Positions 23,257 through 32,776 of a stretch of 60,836 nucleotides of DNA are shown piece after piece. This DNA is from Microcaldota archaeon (GTDB lineage Archaea > Micrarchaeota > Micrarchaeia > Micrarchaeales > Micrarchaeaceae): NCBI GenBank assembly GCA_021799475.1, contig JAJZAJ010000003.1, positions 1 through 60,836 of the forward strand. Reading direction: 5' to 3'. Below the pieces are notes generated by a model. It saw nothing but the letters and a program-made list of their open reading frames with translations, did not search any database and was not told where the DNA came from. The position numbers were made by a program, and so were the translations under genes. The stretch's first letter is position 1; each line of letters starts with the position of its first letter.

Positions 23257-23375
23257 GGTATCACCTCCCTTTATCCCTCTTCGCAAATGCCGGCGAAGCC
23301 AATGATAGGGTTGGTACGTTAATTCCTTTGAATTCGACACACCGTGTGGCTATTCTTGGTTTATGAAAATAAGTA

Positions 23376-23447
23376 TGGGCCCGAAGGGAATCGAACCCCT
23401 GATCTTCACGTTGTCAACGTGACGTCTTACCATTCGACTACGAGCCC
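23376..23447 (-). tRNA. tRNA-Val (GAC)
   Basis: On the minus strand the acceptor GGGCTCG pairs with CGGGCCC, A73 at 23376. The anticodon stem TCACG/CGTGA has loop TTGACAA, anticodon GAC. The T arm is AGGGG-TTCGATT-CCCTT. A second tRNA-Val with anticodon CAC is at 40734. Confidence 0.93.
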
Positions 23448-23473
23448 TTATATAGGAACAATGCTGTTTGTTT

Positions 23474-24370
23474 TTACAGGCTGACCTGCATTCCATCCTT
23501 TGAAACTTCTGTGTTATTAAATATTTGTCTGGCTTCCTTGAGCAATGGTGTGGCATCCTTGTATCTAGCACTCATGTGGAAGAGGAACAGCCTCTTGCAC
23601 CTTGCCTTTTTCGCCACCTGCGCCGCCTCTTCTGCCGTTGAGTGGTAGCGCTCCTTGGCATGAGACAGAAGATCCTTTGAGAAAGATGTCTCGTGTATCA
23701 GGATGTCTGCGCCGGTTGAGGCCTTCACGGTGCTTGCAGTCGGCCTGGTATCTGTTGCATACACCACACAGCGGCCCTTCTTTATGCTTGTCACTTCCTT
23801 GAGCTTGACCGTCTTATTCCCTATCTTTACCATTCCTTTCTTCTCTATTTCTTTGAACATCATTCCCTCGAGTCCGAGAGCGCTGCTCTTCGCCTTGTTG
23901 AACTTGAGCTTGTCTGTTTCCCTGAATGCGTATCCTAAAGTAGGTATTGAGTGATTGAGCCTGAATGCTTCTATGCTAAAATCCTTCCCTTTGTATACTG
24001 TGCCCGTGCCGATGCCAACTATTTCTATGCCATACTGTATAAGTGCCCTGTCGAATGTTATCAGCACTTTTATCTTGCTCTCTTCCCCTTTTGGCACATA
24101 GATGCAAAGCGGGGCAGTCCTCTTATATAGAGCCATGGTCCTGAGCAAACCCGCTATCCCTATTATGTGATCCCCATGGGTGTGCGTTACGAATATCGCC
24201 TTTATCCTTGATATGTTGACGCCGTAATTCATCATCTGGCGCTGCGCCCCTTCGCCACAGTCGAAAAGGAATATCTCTCCATCATGCTCCAGCGCAACGC
24301 TCGGCATGCCCCGCTCCTTTGTGGGTGTGCTACCCGATGTCCCTAAGAACGTGATTTTCATGCTTATCAA
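23474..24370 (-). CDS. rnz: Ribonuclease Z (tRNA 3'-processing endonuclease)
   Basis: A short-form RNase Z that removes the 3' trailer of pre-tRNAs. The metallo-beta-lactamase motif HTHGDH is at residues 63-68 of the longest frame; other metal ligands are in VYATDTRPT, ILIHETSF and LFLFHMSARY. Length (about 295) matches the family. ATG at 24361 (fourth residue) is the more usual start because MKITFLGTSGSTPT is the family N-terminus. The tRNA-Val gene lies just downstream. Confidence 0.94.
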   Translation of the reverse strand: MISMKITFLGTSGSTPTKERGMPSVALEHDGEIFLFDCGEGAQRQMMNYGVNISRIKAIFVTHTHGDHIIGIAGLLRTMALYKRTAPLCIYVPKGEESKIKVLITFDRALIQYGIEIVGIGTGTVYKGKDFSIEAFRLNHSIPTLGYAFRETDKLKFNKAKSSALGLEGMMFKEIEKKGMVKIGNKTVKLKEVTSIKKGRCVVYATDTRPTASTVKASTGADILIHETSFSKDLLSHAKERYHSTAEEAAQVAKKARCKRLFLFHMSARYKDATPLLKEARQIFNNTEVSKDGMQVSL

Positions 24371-24557
24371 TTTATAATGTGTCTAGCTTTTCTATCAGCG
24401 TACACATTTCATCTTATTTTCTTATAGATGTAACGCAACTCTGGCGTGGTTATGCGCCTTCCTGCCGTTATAATCCCTGACATGCCCCGGGTTTTTCGCG
24501 TTTCTCATAACCCACCCCGTCCTGTCTACCGCTTTGAGCTTTTAAAAATCTTCATAA

Positions 24558-25472
24558 TCAAACCTCTATTTCCAATGTCTTCTCTTTCAGGTCAATGCTT
24601 AATACCTTTACCTTTGGAAACATCTTCTGAAGTTCCTCTTTCGTTATCCTCCTGTTCTCCTGTGCTGCCTTAATGATCCTGTTTATCATCTCCATGTTCT
24701 CCATTATCCTGTTTCCCGTATACTGCGCGGAATCGATTCCCTCCTGCATCCCTTTCAGGATTCCCTCCTGCCTTTTTATGCTTTTTTCCAGCTCCTCTGC
24801 TTCCGGGTTTTTAGGTTCTGTGCCCATTAGTTCCATTTCCTTCCTGTAATAAAATTCATCGAGAGCCTGCCCCAGCGATGGGAACTGCTGCGATGATGCT
24901 CCATTGTGCTTCTCGCTTGCTCCGAGTGAATAATCTATGGCTTTTCCTTCATTATCAATATAGATAAATGAAGTATGGTCTGCAGGCACTGCTGCCTCTT
25001 TCGTCATTGTGCTTTTCGGCGGCCTGTACTCGATACCCTTCCTTACCTGCCTATCGTTGAAAACCTGCTGATAGTATGCCAGCTGTATTTCCATTTTTCC
25101 ATCGGTAATTATGAAATTGCCCTTCCCAAACATCTCGATTATTATGTTTGCCTTCTCATCCATTTTCGCAAGCTTTATTATAACTATCCTGTCTTTGTTG
25201 TACTGCTCTATGCCTTCAACAGTGAATCCTTCTGTGCGGTTTCTTACAGCCATGGCGAAGCTGGTAGGCGTTTCTATCTTTTCCACATAATTTGTCTTGT
25301 TTATAGTCTTCGATAGTATGCATTGAATATTGTACTGTACGCCTCTCTTTGCGAGCCTTATGCGGAATTTCCCTTCTCTGTCCTCATAGAATTTGTCGAC
25401 CTTTAAACCGATAATCTCGCCTCTGAGTTCGTCAACAAGCGTTATCAGCTCCAGGTTTGAGATATCCCTCAT
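24558..25472 (-). CDS. RqcH/NEMF homologue reduced to the NFACT-N domain and a helical arm (304 aa)
   Basis: The N-terminal 190 residues match NFACT-N (RDISNLELITLVDELRGEII, the arginine segment MAVRNRTEG, DRIVIIKL, FGKGNFIIT). Residues 215-290 are a coiled coil as in NEMF/Rqc2, which binds 60S/50S with stalled peptidyl-tRNA and adds Ala tails. Full-length archaeal RqcH is about 650 residues; the NFACT-R (DUF814) domain is missing and the frame ends cleanly at 24558 with nothing resembling NFACT-R downstream. The gene ends 3 bases after the GGGPS-gene stop order; both are read leftward. Confidence 0.82.
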   Translation of the reverse strand: MRDISNLELITLVDELRGEIIGLKVDKFYEDREGKFRIRLAKRGVQYNIQCILSKTINKTNYVEKIETPTSFAMAVRNRTEGFTVEGIEQYNKDRIVIIKLAKMDEKANIIIEMFGKGNFIITDGKMEIQLAYYQQVFNDRQVRKGIEYRPPKSTMTKEAAVPADHTSFIYIDNEGKAIDYSLGASEKHNGASSQQFPSLGQALDEFYYRKEMELMGTEPKNPEAEELEKSIKRQEGILKGMQEGIDSAQYTGNRIMENMEMINRIIKAAQENRRITKEELQKMFPKVKVLSIDLKEKTLEIEV

Positions 25473-25475
25473 GGC

Positions 25476-26270
25476 TCATGCCTTCTTTACTTTCTTGAGT
25501 CCCTCTTCCTTAGCCACGGATGAGAAGAGCTTCGCGGCCCTGAACGCCTTTTCAGGGCTTTCCTCGAATGCGGTGCCTATGTGGACGCAGTCTCCACCGT
25601 ATGCAAATGCATCTTTAAGCTGTTCTGTGTTCTTTATCCCTCCAGAAACCACATAAGGAACGGTTATCACGCTCCTCACCATCCGTATCATATCTTTTGG
25701 TATCGGGCCTTCGCCATATGCACCTGGATTTGATCCCGTGTCCGTTATTATGATCCTGTTTCCCATGTATTCTCCGGCGAGCGCAAGAGCAGCGGCTATC
25801 TTTGGATTTTCCCTCGGGACAACGTTGGCATCGCCCACCCAGCCCGCTGTGCCTCCTGGGGATACCATTATATATCCTACCGGCAGAGGCTCGACGCGCG
25901 CAGCCCTGACTATCGGAGCCGCAAGCATCTGCGCCTGCGTTATCCAGTATGCGTTCCTTGCATTTAGCATGGACATGAAATATATTGCATCGGCGTGCTT
26001 CGTTACCGTAGCCATGTTTCCGGGAAATAGGACAAGAGGCACATCTATGACCTCCTTTACTTTTTTTGCGGTGCTGTCGAGAAGCGTGCCCTGGACGCCT
26101 GTGCTGCCTCCAAGCATTACCACGTCTATGCCGCCATCTACGATAGCCTTTGCCGTCTTGACCAACCTGTCTTCATCCTTGTAATCCATCGGGTCGAGAA
26201 GCCCGAATATCATAGCCCCTTTTACCTTAAGCATCTCGTTTATGTATATCTCGACTTTTCCATGTTTCAT
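25476..26270 (-). CDS. Geranylgeranylglyceryl phosphate synthase
   Basis: It makes the first ether bond of archaeal membrane lipids from sn-glycerol-1-phosphate and geranylgeranyl diphosphate. The PcrB/GGGPS TIM-barrel motifs are visible: GGSTGVQ, LFPGN, FMSMLNARNAYWI, YIMVSPGGTAGWVGDA, TDTGSNPGAYGEGP, YVVSGGIK and HIGTAFEE. Length (264) is normal for the archaeal group. ATG at 26270. Its stop is 3 bases from the RqcH-like start, so both genes are probably co-transcribed. It is strong evidence for an archaeal host. Confidence 0.95.
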   Translation of the reverse strand: MKHGKVEIYINEMLKVKGAMIFGLLDPMDYKDEDRLVKTAKAIVDGGIDVVMLGGSTGVQGTLLDSTAKKVKEVIDVPLVLFPGNMATVTKHADAIYFMSMLNARNAYWITQAQMLAAPIVRAARVEPLPVGYIMVSPGGTAGWVGDANVVPRENPKIAAALALAGEYMGNRIIITDTGSNPGAYGEGPIPKDMIRMVRSVITVPYVVSGGIKNTEQLKDAFAYGGDCVHIGTAFEESPEKAFRAAKLFSSVAKEEGLKKVKKA

Positions 26271-26351
26271 TGAATCAACTTTTTCTATTTGATATTGGAT
26301 GTGAAGGGATAAAAACCCGAGCAGGCAGCATCTTTTCTGACGAAATGCGCA

Positions 26352-27431
26352 TCATTTCCTGTAATGGGACAGGAAATCCCTTGCCATCTCTATTCCTTCT
26401 TTGTCGATACTCCTTTTTGGAGAGAATCCGAGCTCCTTCTTCGCCTTGCTGATGCTTATTATCCTGTCGCTGGTGAGGAAATCGAATTCGTCCTTGTTCG
26501 CGTTAGTAGCCTTTACGATGGCCCTTGCAACCATCGGGTTGACTGATTTGTCTGGAGGCGGCACGTCCATCGCTTTGCATGCCTTCTCGAATAGCTCTCT
26601 TACAGTATAGCTGCTGCCATCTGTTACATTATAAGTGTTTGAATATGCTGAAGGATTTAATATAGAGGAAACCAGCACATCAACAACATCGTCGACATGG
26701 ACCAGTGCGAGGTGATTGCTTCCGTCCCCTATATACTTCATGCGGCGTTCCTTGAGCATCCTGAACACCTTGAAGAAATATGGTTTTTCATATCCGTGGC
26801 CGTACATCTGTGTCAGCCTAAAGATAGTGTAATTTATGCTCTTTGGGACGCATGATTCTGTGCACGCCTTGATTACCTGCTCCGCCATAAGCTTTGACCT
26901 CCCGTATGGACCTAAAGGCTTTGGCTGCGACTCCTCCGTAAGCACCTCGCCACGCCTTACTCTGCCGTATACCCTTACGCTGCTTATGTAGATGAAGTGC
27001 ACCGGCTTATCACCGTTTGCCTTTAGACATGCATTTAGGAGATTTTCCGTGCCTATAACATTCACATTAAGGAAAGTATCGAGGCTTGTCTGATGCTCAT
27101 ATGTCAGCCCCGCAAGGTGGAATATGACATCAACACCCCTGCATGCATCCTCTATCAACCTCTCGTCACCTGGCGATTTGAGCGTAAGATCGGCGATATA
27201 CGGTATTGTGCCTGCTGCGACTCTGTGCCAGAAATCGCCTTCGGAACTTTGCCTTCGCACGCCTACCCTTACAATATATCCATCCTCAACCAGCCTTTTT
27301 GCGAGATGTGAGCCAAGCGCCGATGTCGCCCCGGTTATCAAGATGGTCTTTTTAGCCTTTTTATCAGTCTTGTCATGGCTGGATTTTTTTACGCTTCTGC
27401 CATCAGAGCTCCTGTCCCGCATAAAAACCAT
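26352..27431 (-). CDS. NAD-dependent epimerase/dehydratase, extended SDR (359 aa)
   Basis: The Rossmann motif ILITGATSALGSHLAKRL (TGxxxxxG) lies near residue 30, followed by FHLAGLTYEHQ, YISSVRVYG and the catalytic YGRSKLMAEQ (YxxxK) near 188. The rest (RLTQMYGHGYEKPYFFK, LALVHVDDVVDVLV, YNVTDGSSYTVREL) is typical of sugar-nucleotide epimerases and dehydratases or 3-beta-HSD-like enzymes. The N-terminal 25 residues are charged and Lys/Ser-rich. The gene follows the proline-dehydrogenase-like gene with an 8-base gap, so the two are probably one unit. Confidence 0.88.
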   Translation of the reverse strand: MVFMRDRSSDGRSVKKSSHDKTDKKAKKTILITGATSALGSHLAKRLVEDGYIVRVGVRRQSSEGDFWHRVAAGTIPYIADLTLKSPGDERLIEDACRGVDVIFHLAGLTYEHQTSLDTFLNVNVIGTENLLNACLKANGDKPVHFIYISSVRVYGRVRRGEVLTEESQPKPLGPYGRSKLMAEQVIKACTESCVPKSINYTIFRLTQMYGHGYEKPYFFKVFRMLKERRMKYIGDGSNHLALVHVDDVVDVLVSSILNPSAYSNTYNVTDGSSYTVRELFEKACKAMDVPPPDKSVNPMVARAIVKATNANKDEFDFLTSDRIISISKAKKELGFSPKRSIDKEGIEMARDFLSHYRK

Positions 27432-27438
27432 CCTTGTT

Positions 27439-28386
27439 TTAACCTTCCGATAACACCTTCACTGCAAGGTCCCTCACCCTGCCATCGACAAGCTTGTTCA
27501 CAACATACGGCGACCAGTCTTTGCCGTAAGGCAGGTAAACGCCTATGCGAACCCTTGTGGCAATAAGTTTCCTTGCCTTCCTCTCGTTGAATCCTAAAGG
27601 TAACTCGAATATTAATTCCTTCCTATACTCCTTTGAGAAAGAGGCTATTTTTGATATCAGCCCTTCATCAGGTTCAAGCACGCTTACTTTTGCTCCGGAC
27701 TGGAGCAACCTTCCTATTTTTGCTATATATTTTTCGTATGTTCCGCCTGTTGATATTTCTTCGTATTTCTCGCTCTCGTTTGCCCTGTTTTTTATGATTG
27801 ACTTCCTGCTCTTTACTGGCGAGCTCCCGTTGGCGAAAGAATAAGAAACAAGCTTTATGTTGTCTCCTTTCCTTACCATCGACCTTATAGTCTCGGCATC
27901 GACGGGATACATGACAGGCAGCTCAGCACCCAGGCTGGGGCACCTTGTCTTGTATTTCCTGTATATTCCGAACAGTTTATCCAGGGATATCCCTTTCTCA
28001 TATTCCAGCCAGACCGGGACGCCCCTGCCGCACGCCTCGTCTAATACCGTAGATACGGACTTGTCGAGTACCTGCCCATTAATGCCGTATCCAAGCTGGC
28101 TAAGTCTTATCGAGCAGCTGGCATTGAGCCGCAGCCTGGACATCTGCCTGATGAACTGAAGATAGGAATTCGTGTTATAGCGTGCCTTGTTGGCATCATC
28201 AACATGTTCGTTGAGCAGCGTGACTGTGGTGTGCATGCCGTTGCTGCTGTTCTTCCTCACGTTCTCTAGCACAGCACTCATCGTGCTTCCGGCTATATGT
28301 TTCTTAACGAGCCGGAAAACTAGCTTTTTTATTATTCCGTGCTTCCCTTTATCTTCCTTTTCCTCTTTCTCGCCTCTATCGAACAT
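27439..28386 (-). CDS. Proline dehydrogenase-superfamily protein with altered substrate site (315 aa)
   Basis: The PRODH barrel pattern is visible: TTVTLLNEHV, ASCSIRLSQLGYGINGQVL, LGAELPVMY, NIKLVSYSF (family RLVKGAY) and YLPYGKDWSPYVVNKLVDGR. In proline dehydrogenase the last block ends YxxRRLxE; here the Arg pair that binds the proline carboxylate is Asn-Lys. The Lys of KGAY is also missing. Length fits monofunctional PRODH (about 300). It probably keeps the FAD barrel but not proline oxidation. The SDR gene follows 8 bases later. Confidence 0.72.
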   Translation of the reverse strand: MFDRGEKEEKEDKGKHGIIKKLVFRLVKKHIAGSTMSAVLENVRKNSSNGMHTTVTLLNEHVDDANKARYNTNSYLQFIRQMSRLRLNASCSIRLSQLGYGINGQVLDKSVSTVLDEACGRGVPVWLEYEKGISLDKLFGIYRKYKTRCPSLGAELPVMYPVDAETIRSMVRKGDNIKLVSYSFANGSSPVKSRKSIIKNRANESEKYEEISTGGTYEKYIAKIGRLLQSGAKVSVLEPDEGLISKIASFSKEYRKELIFELPLGFNERKARKLIATRVRIGVYLPYGKDWSPYVVNKLVDGRVRDLAVKVLSEG

Positions 28387-28555
28387 GATTATACCTACTA
28401 GACAGCAATGAAGTTCAGCAGATATCTGTGTGAGAAACTATAAATAGAGTCTTGGACATGCGATAAGGTTTTAATACCATATAGGCGCGCCTTGGTTTGG
28501 CTCTGCCTACGCTTCGGTTTTTGTCAAGGCAGTTTCTGATGCGTTTTTGGTCTTG

Positions 28556-30031
28556 TTATCTTTTTATGCCAGATATCGCCTGTTTCGCTGAGTTCTCGAT
28601 ATCCCTGGCGTTTTTAATTTCGTTGTCTAAAATCCCTGTGAACTTGTCTATATCCCCTTCTGACGAAATAATCGCATGTGTTATAAGGTCTCCTCCTGTT
28701 ATATCATCGCGGCCGAACATTGTGCCTTGGACTTTTGTTTGCAAAGCCCATTCAGTTAATTCCTTCCTTGTTTCCGGAGCCAACCAGCCGAATACTCTTA
28801 TACCGAAAACGCTACTGATGCGATACAAATAAAAATTTTCTGGTGTGTGTTCGAGATTCGAAAACTTAGTCAAGCTTTTTTCGATCATGGATTTCCACGC
28901 TTCAAGCAATTCTACCTGGTCGTCTGTCAGATCCAATCTAAAGCAAGCACAGACAATATAATCTAGCTGTATGAAAAATGCATACACTGAAGATCTGTTT
29001 ATAATATATTCGTCGTATCCGTTTATAATAGATCTGTAGTTTGACATGATTGACTCTACAAACCGGCTAAGTAAAATTTTTAACTTTTCGTCTTTCAATC
29101 CGTCCGTTATATCTTTGTATGCGGAAATGGAGACAGATGCTGCTATTTCTCTTTTTCCCTCTTTCGGTAATTCTTTCAAAAGTTGGTCTATCGTTTGTGA
29201 GACGGCTTCCTTTACTGCCTGATGATAAAAGGTTTTGGAATCTTGTGCTAAGCCATTGACTTCATAAATTTTTTTTGATATTATATCTCTCAATTCCCCC
29301 AATATCTCTCTTGCTTGCAGAAGGCTGCTATTTGCCAAATCACTCAGTAGAAATAATTCAGATAGTTCCTCCCGATTAAGCGTATTGATCTTTAAGTAGG
29401 CATTAACAACTTTTTTGATGAGCTCATTTGTATGTTCGTTTATATGTCCGGTAAAAATATTCTTGGGAGCTTCTTCATCATCAAAAAAGAGATAATCAAG
29501 TATTGCTAATTTTTGTATTAAATTTTCTGGTTGCTCTCGCAGTAAGTTAATTCCTAACAGAAACTGATTTTTTATAATTTCAGCGCCGTTTTTACTATGT
29601 TGGCGAGAAGGACTATTCTCATAAAAAGCCGCCTTTTCGCATATTAGTTTCACGAACTCCTGATCGTCCTGTGGTAAGAGAGCAAGAAGTTTGCTCTCTG
29701 TTTCTCCGAGCTTCTGCTCTGGTGTTTTTTTCATAGTAGTAACCGCAGAAGCTTCCGGCATATTTTGCTGTTCTGTGGCTGGTTGGGCAGCATCCGGCTT
29801 AGACGCAGAATTTTCAGTAGTTATCCCTGTAGTTCGCATCTGTCCATTAATGCCCCGTTCTGATGCATCGGGATGGGTTTTTGCGGGATCTTTGTTATCC
29901 ATTATCGTTTTCTCGGCAAGTGCTAGTACTTCGTTTGATGCTGCGATGGCATCGTCATTTGCGCTGGAAGAAAGACCCAGCTGTTCTCTATTCTGGGCCT
30001 CTGGAAGTTTTCTTTTTGATTTATCTCCCAT
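28556..30031 (-). CDS. Large hypothetical helical protein (491 aa)
   Basis: I do not recognise the family. Residues 1-115 are low-complexity and polar (Ser, Asn, Ala, Glu, Gln) and probably disordered; residues 120-490 are nearly all helical, with many charged and aromatic residues and no membrane segment or nucleotide-binding motif. It ends 54 bases after the start region of the block order and lies just downstream of the 896-residue gene (spacer 54 bases), so the two may be co-transcribed. AT content is higher than in core genes. Confidence 0.72.
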   Translation of the reverse strand: MGDKSKRKLPEAQNREQLGLSSSANDDAIAASNEVLALAEKTIMDNKDPAKTHPDASERGINGQMRTTGITTENSASKPDAAQPATEQQNMPEASAVTTMKKTPEQKLGETESKLLALLPQDDQEFVKLICEKAAFYENSPSRQHSKNGAEIIKNQFLLGINLLREQPENLIQKLAILDYLFFDDEEAPKNIFTGHINEHTNELIKKVVNAYLKINTLNREELSELFLLSDLANSSLLQAREILGELRDIISKKIYEVNGLAQDSKTFYHQAVKEAVSQTIDQLLKELPKEGKREIAASVSISAYKDITDGLKDEKLKILLSRFVESIMSNYRSIINGYDEYIINRSSVYAFFIQLDYIVCACFRLDLTDDQVELLEAWKSMIEKSLTKFSNLEHTPENFYLYRISSVFGIRVFGWLAPETRKELTEWALQTKVQGTMFGRDDITGGDLITHAIISSEGDIDKFTGILDNEIKNARDIENSAKQAISGIKR

Positions 30032-30085
30032 AACGCATCCACTTATAAAATATTAATACTTGTATCTATCATACGGTACATTTAT

Positions 30086-32776
30086 TCAGTTGCGCTTCTT
30101 GATAAGAGGAGGTGTCTTTATGCCTTTATTAGTGTCGGCTACTTTTGTCGTTTCGTTTTCTTTGTCTTTTGGTTTTTGTTCCTCCTCCTGAGGCTGCTGT
30201 ACTGCGCTGCCCTGATTTTCTGCACTGCTGTTCGGCGCTGCCTTGTTGTCTGCCACGGAAGTTGCGGATTTACCTCCCTCTTCTTTCTCGTCTTCTTCGT
30301 CATCCTCTCTATAGTCAACATCTACCTGCTTGCGCGGCTGCTGCTCTTGAGGCAGATTTCCTGTTCCGATTGGTTTGGCATCAATTGATAGCGAAGAGGA
30401 GGAAGAGTGCGAGGTCTTACGTTGTTCAGTCTGAAGTTGTTTAGTCAGTTTATTTATCAAGAATGTTTTTGCCTGGTTTTCATCGATATTGGATCCGCAC
30501 ATAGCATTTACACACTCTGCCAGGATTGCGGCATTCTCGTTTATTTCATCCTTTTTATCTAGGTTTAAATCGTCTAATTTCAGTGAATAAAAGCTAGATT
30601 CCAGCGCTTCTTTCACATCAGCATTCAGCTCATGTCGAATCGTGAACTTGCTGATTGTAGCAGCATATTTTTTCTGATTCGTATATGGTTGACTTATTTG
30701 TGTCTGCGATGCTGGTGATGATGGCATTCCGACCTTCTTCTGTCCTACCTGTACAGCATCGCCTCTTATTAAAGATATTGTTTCAACTGGAATTCCTGTT
30801 ACACTGTAAATAGTATGTGGATCCCAGTTATTATACAGCAGATCCCTTATCATCTTACGCGTGTCAGCTGAAATCGGTATATGGCTTTGGGTCTGCACCG
30901 GTGTTTGATCTTCGTGCCTCTTGATTTTTTCTATATACCATACTCTTTTACTATTGATATTTCTTTTCCATTCTTCAACAATGGCGCGCGGCTTGTTTGC
31001 CTTCTCCTGCATCCTCTTGAGTTCGATATCTATTGTAGTATATGGATTGATACTTCTTTCCTGGTCAATCTCATCGGTTGGTGTTTGTGGTTGTGCAGGT
31101 ATTGTAGGTTCAGGCAGCTGTTTCTTCGATATTGATACGGAAATTAATGGAGGGAATGGCAGTATCAGGAATCTCCTATCAATTTTTACCATATCAGGAT
31201 CTATCCTGTCAAGCATGCCTGGATTAAGCTCTACGCCGATATGGGCCCGGTTCAGTGTATCTATCAGGCCTTCATATTCTGTATCTGAGAGTTTTCTCGT
31301 CTGCCTCTTTTTCTTTGAATCCTTATCAATCTCCTCAAATATATTTACATAATCTGTCAACGAGTCTGCAAGCTTCTGGTCTGTTTCAGAGACACATAAT
31401 GCATAATATGAGAGGTTGCTCCTCACCTTGTCATTCAGCATGAATGTCAGCAGGCTAGCTTTTATAGCTGAGTTGATTTCCTCAATCCCGTATGCTTGGA
31501 TGTCTGACCATCTTATAGTTGTATCAGGCATGTGCTGCTGTGCCTCGGCTCTCCTGTAATATACCGCTCCCCTGCCAACTACGTTTTCCAGCCTTGCTAT
31601 CGCGCCGTTATAGCTCAATATGTGGATATACAGTTCGATAGTTTTTTCGGCGTTTATCTGCCCTCCCACATGCGCTTCGTCATAAACTGTGCACATGTCT
31701 GAATATCTTGGATCGTTCCTCCATGTCTGCCATAATGATAGCCCCTGCTGGGACTTCTGGAACCATTCCATACTCAGGTATTCTTTGAGTTTGCTAGCAA
31801 ATATCGGATCGTCTATTATCAATACCTCGTTTGGAGTCGCTGACTTCCTGCTTCTTTCTGTAATCACTCCATGCGGAACAGGTCTTGGAGCTACGGCCTT
31901 TGGTGTTTCGGTAGCCTGTTTTTGGGAATTTAATATTATATCCGGGTTATCCTTTACATCACTCAGCCATTTCTGTAGACCTCCGACACCGATCGACCTA
32001 AGCATGACCTGTGCCTGCCTTGCAAACTCATAGAATGCAAATTCATTGACCATCTTGTCGAAAAGAGATGACCCCCAGAGGTCGGTGACATTGAGCAACC
32101 TTTTCTCCAGGATCGTGATCTTATCTTGAAGTTTGTCGACTGATGCTTTCGGCTTCTTCCTGCCTTCCCAGCTTTTCCTGTATCTGATTAGGTTGTTTGA
32201 CAGCCTATTTAGCGTCTTAAGCTCGTTTTTGTATTTTATCCTTCCTTCGGCTCCATTTACAACAGCATTGTTTTTAATGCGCAGATGCTCAACAAAATCC
32301 CTTACCGACTTTAGATCCGTTTCATCTACAACAGGCTTGCTATCCTTTATTTTAATCCCTGCAAGTCCGTTTGCATAGTGTTTAGCATTTTCTCTTATGA
32401 ATAGCCTTGCGTATCCCGGCAATTTACCCTCATTTAACCTGTTGAGCGCCTTTTCACTGTGAATCATATAAGCGTCTAGAGTGTCGATCATCTTCTTGTT
32501 CTCTATAAACCTATTGCTAGATTCGCTGTCCTGGAACCCCTGTCTTAGAGTATTCACGCCATATCTTACGGTTTTGATGAGCTGCTTCCAATATATCAGT
32601 GACATCCATACCGTTTCGCTCTCGTCTCTGTATTTTTTGTCCTGTTTTATTGCATCCCTTGTAGTATGTGCGTTGATATTCTGGAGCGCCATGGGCGGTA
32701 TTCTGTGTATGAGAGGATTTCGCTGGCCTTGATCACTCGTTGTTTGCAGTTTTGCAGTATTTGACGCCATATTCAC
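30086..32776 (-). CDS. Very large hypothetical protein with HTH-like segment (896 aa)
   Basis: I do not recognise the family; it is one of the longest genes here. Residues about 50-300 are helical and basic. Two Pro/Gln-rich linkers are visible (about 305-320 and 555-580). Near 635-672 a helix-turn-helix-like segment reads TRKMIRDLLYNNWDPHTIYS then VTGIPVETISLIRGD. Residues 790-896 are Glu/Lys/Gln/Ser-rich and disordered. Two TTTAAATATCTGG-like promoters lie upstream at about 32850 and 32938. A DNA-associated structural protein is one possibility, by inference. Confidence 0.72.
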   Translation of the reverse strand: MNMASNTAKLQTTSDQGQRNPLIHRIPPMALQNINAHTTRDAIKQDKKYRDESETVWMSLIYWKQLIKTVRYGVNTLRQGFQDSESSNRFIENKKMIDTLDAYMIHSEKALNRLNEGKLPGYARLFIRENAKHYANGLAGIKIKDSKPVVDETDLKSVRDFVEHLRIKNNAVVNGAEGRIKYKNELKTLNRLSNNLIRYRKSWEGRKKPKASVDKLQDKITILEKRLLNVTDLWGSSLFDKMVNEFAFYEFARQAQVMLRSIGVGGLQKWLSDVKDNPDIILNSQKQATETPKAVAPRPVPHGVITERSRKSATPNEVLIIDDPIFASKLKEYLSMEWFQKSQQGLSLWQTWRNDPRYSDMCTVYDEAHVGGQINAEKTIELYIHILSYNGAIARLENVVGRGAVYYRRAEAQQHMPDTTIRWSDIQAYGIEEINSAIKASLLTFMLNDKVRSNLSYYALCVSETDQKLADSLTDYVNIFEEIDKDSKKKRQTRKLSDTEYEGLIDTLNRAHIGVELNPGMLDRIDPDMVKIDRRFLILPFPPLISVSISKKQLPEPTIPAQPQTPTDEIDQERSINPYTTIDIELKRMQEKANKPRAIVEEWKRNINSKRVWYIEKIKRHEDQTPVQTQSHIPISADTRKMIRDLLYNNWDPHTIYSVTGIPVETISLIRGDAVQVGQKKVGMPSSPASQTQISQPYTNQKKYAATISKFTIRHELNADVKEALESSFYSLKLDDLNLDKKDEINENAAILAECVNAMCGSNIDENQAKTFLINKLTKQLQTEQRKTSHSSSSSLSIDAKPIGTGNLPQEQQPRKQVDVDYREDDEEDEKEEGGKSATSVADNKAAPNSSAENQGSAVQQPQEEEQKPKDKENETTKVADTNKGIKTPPLIKKRN

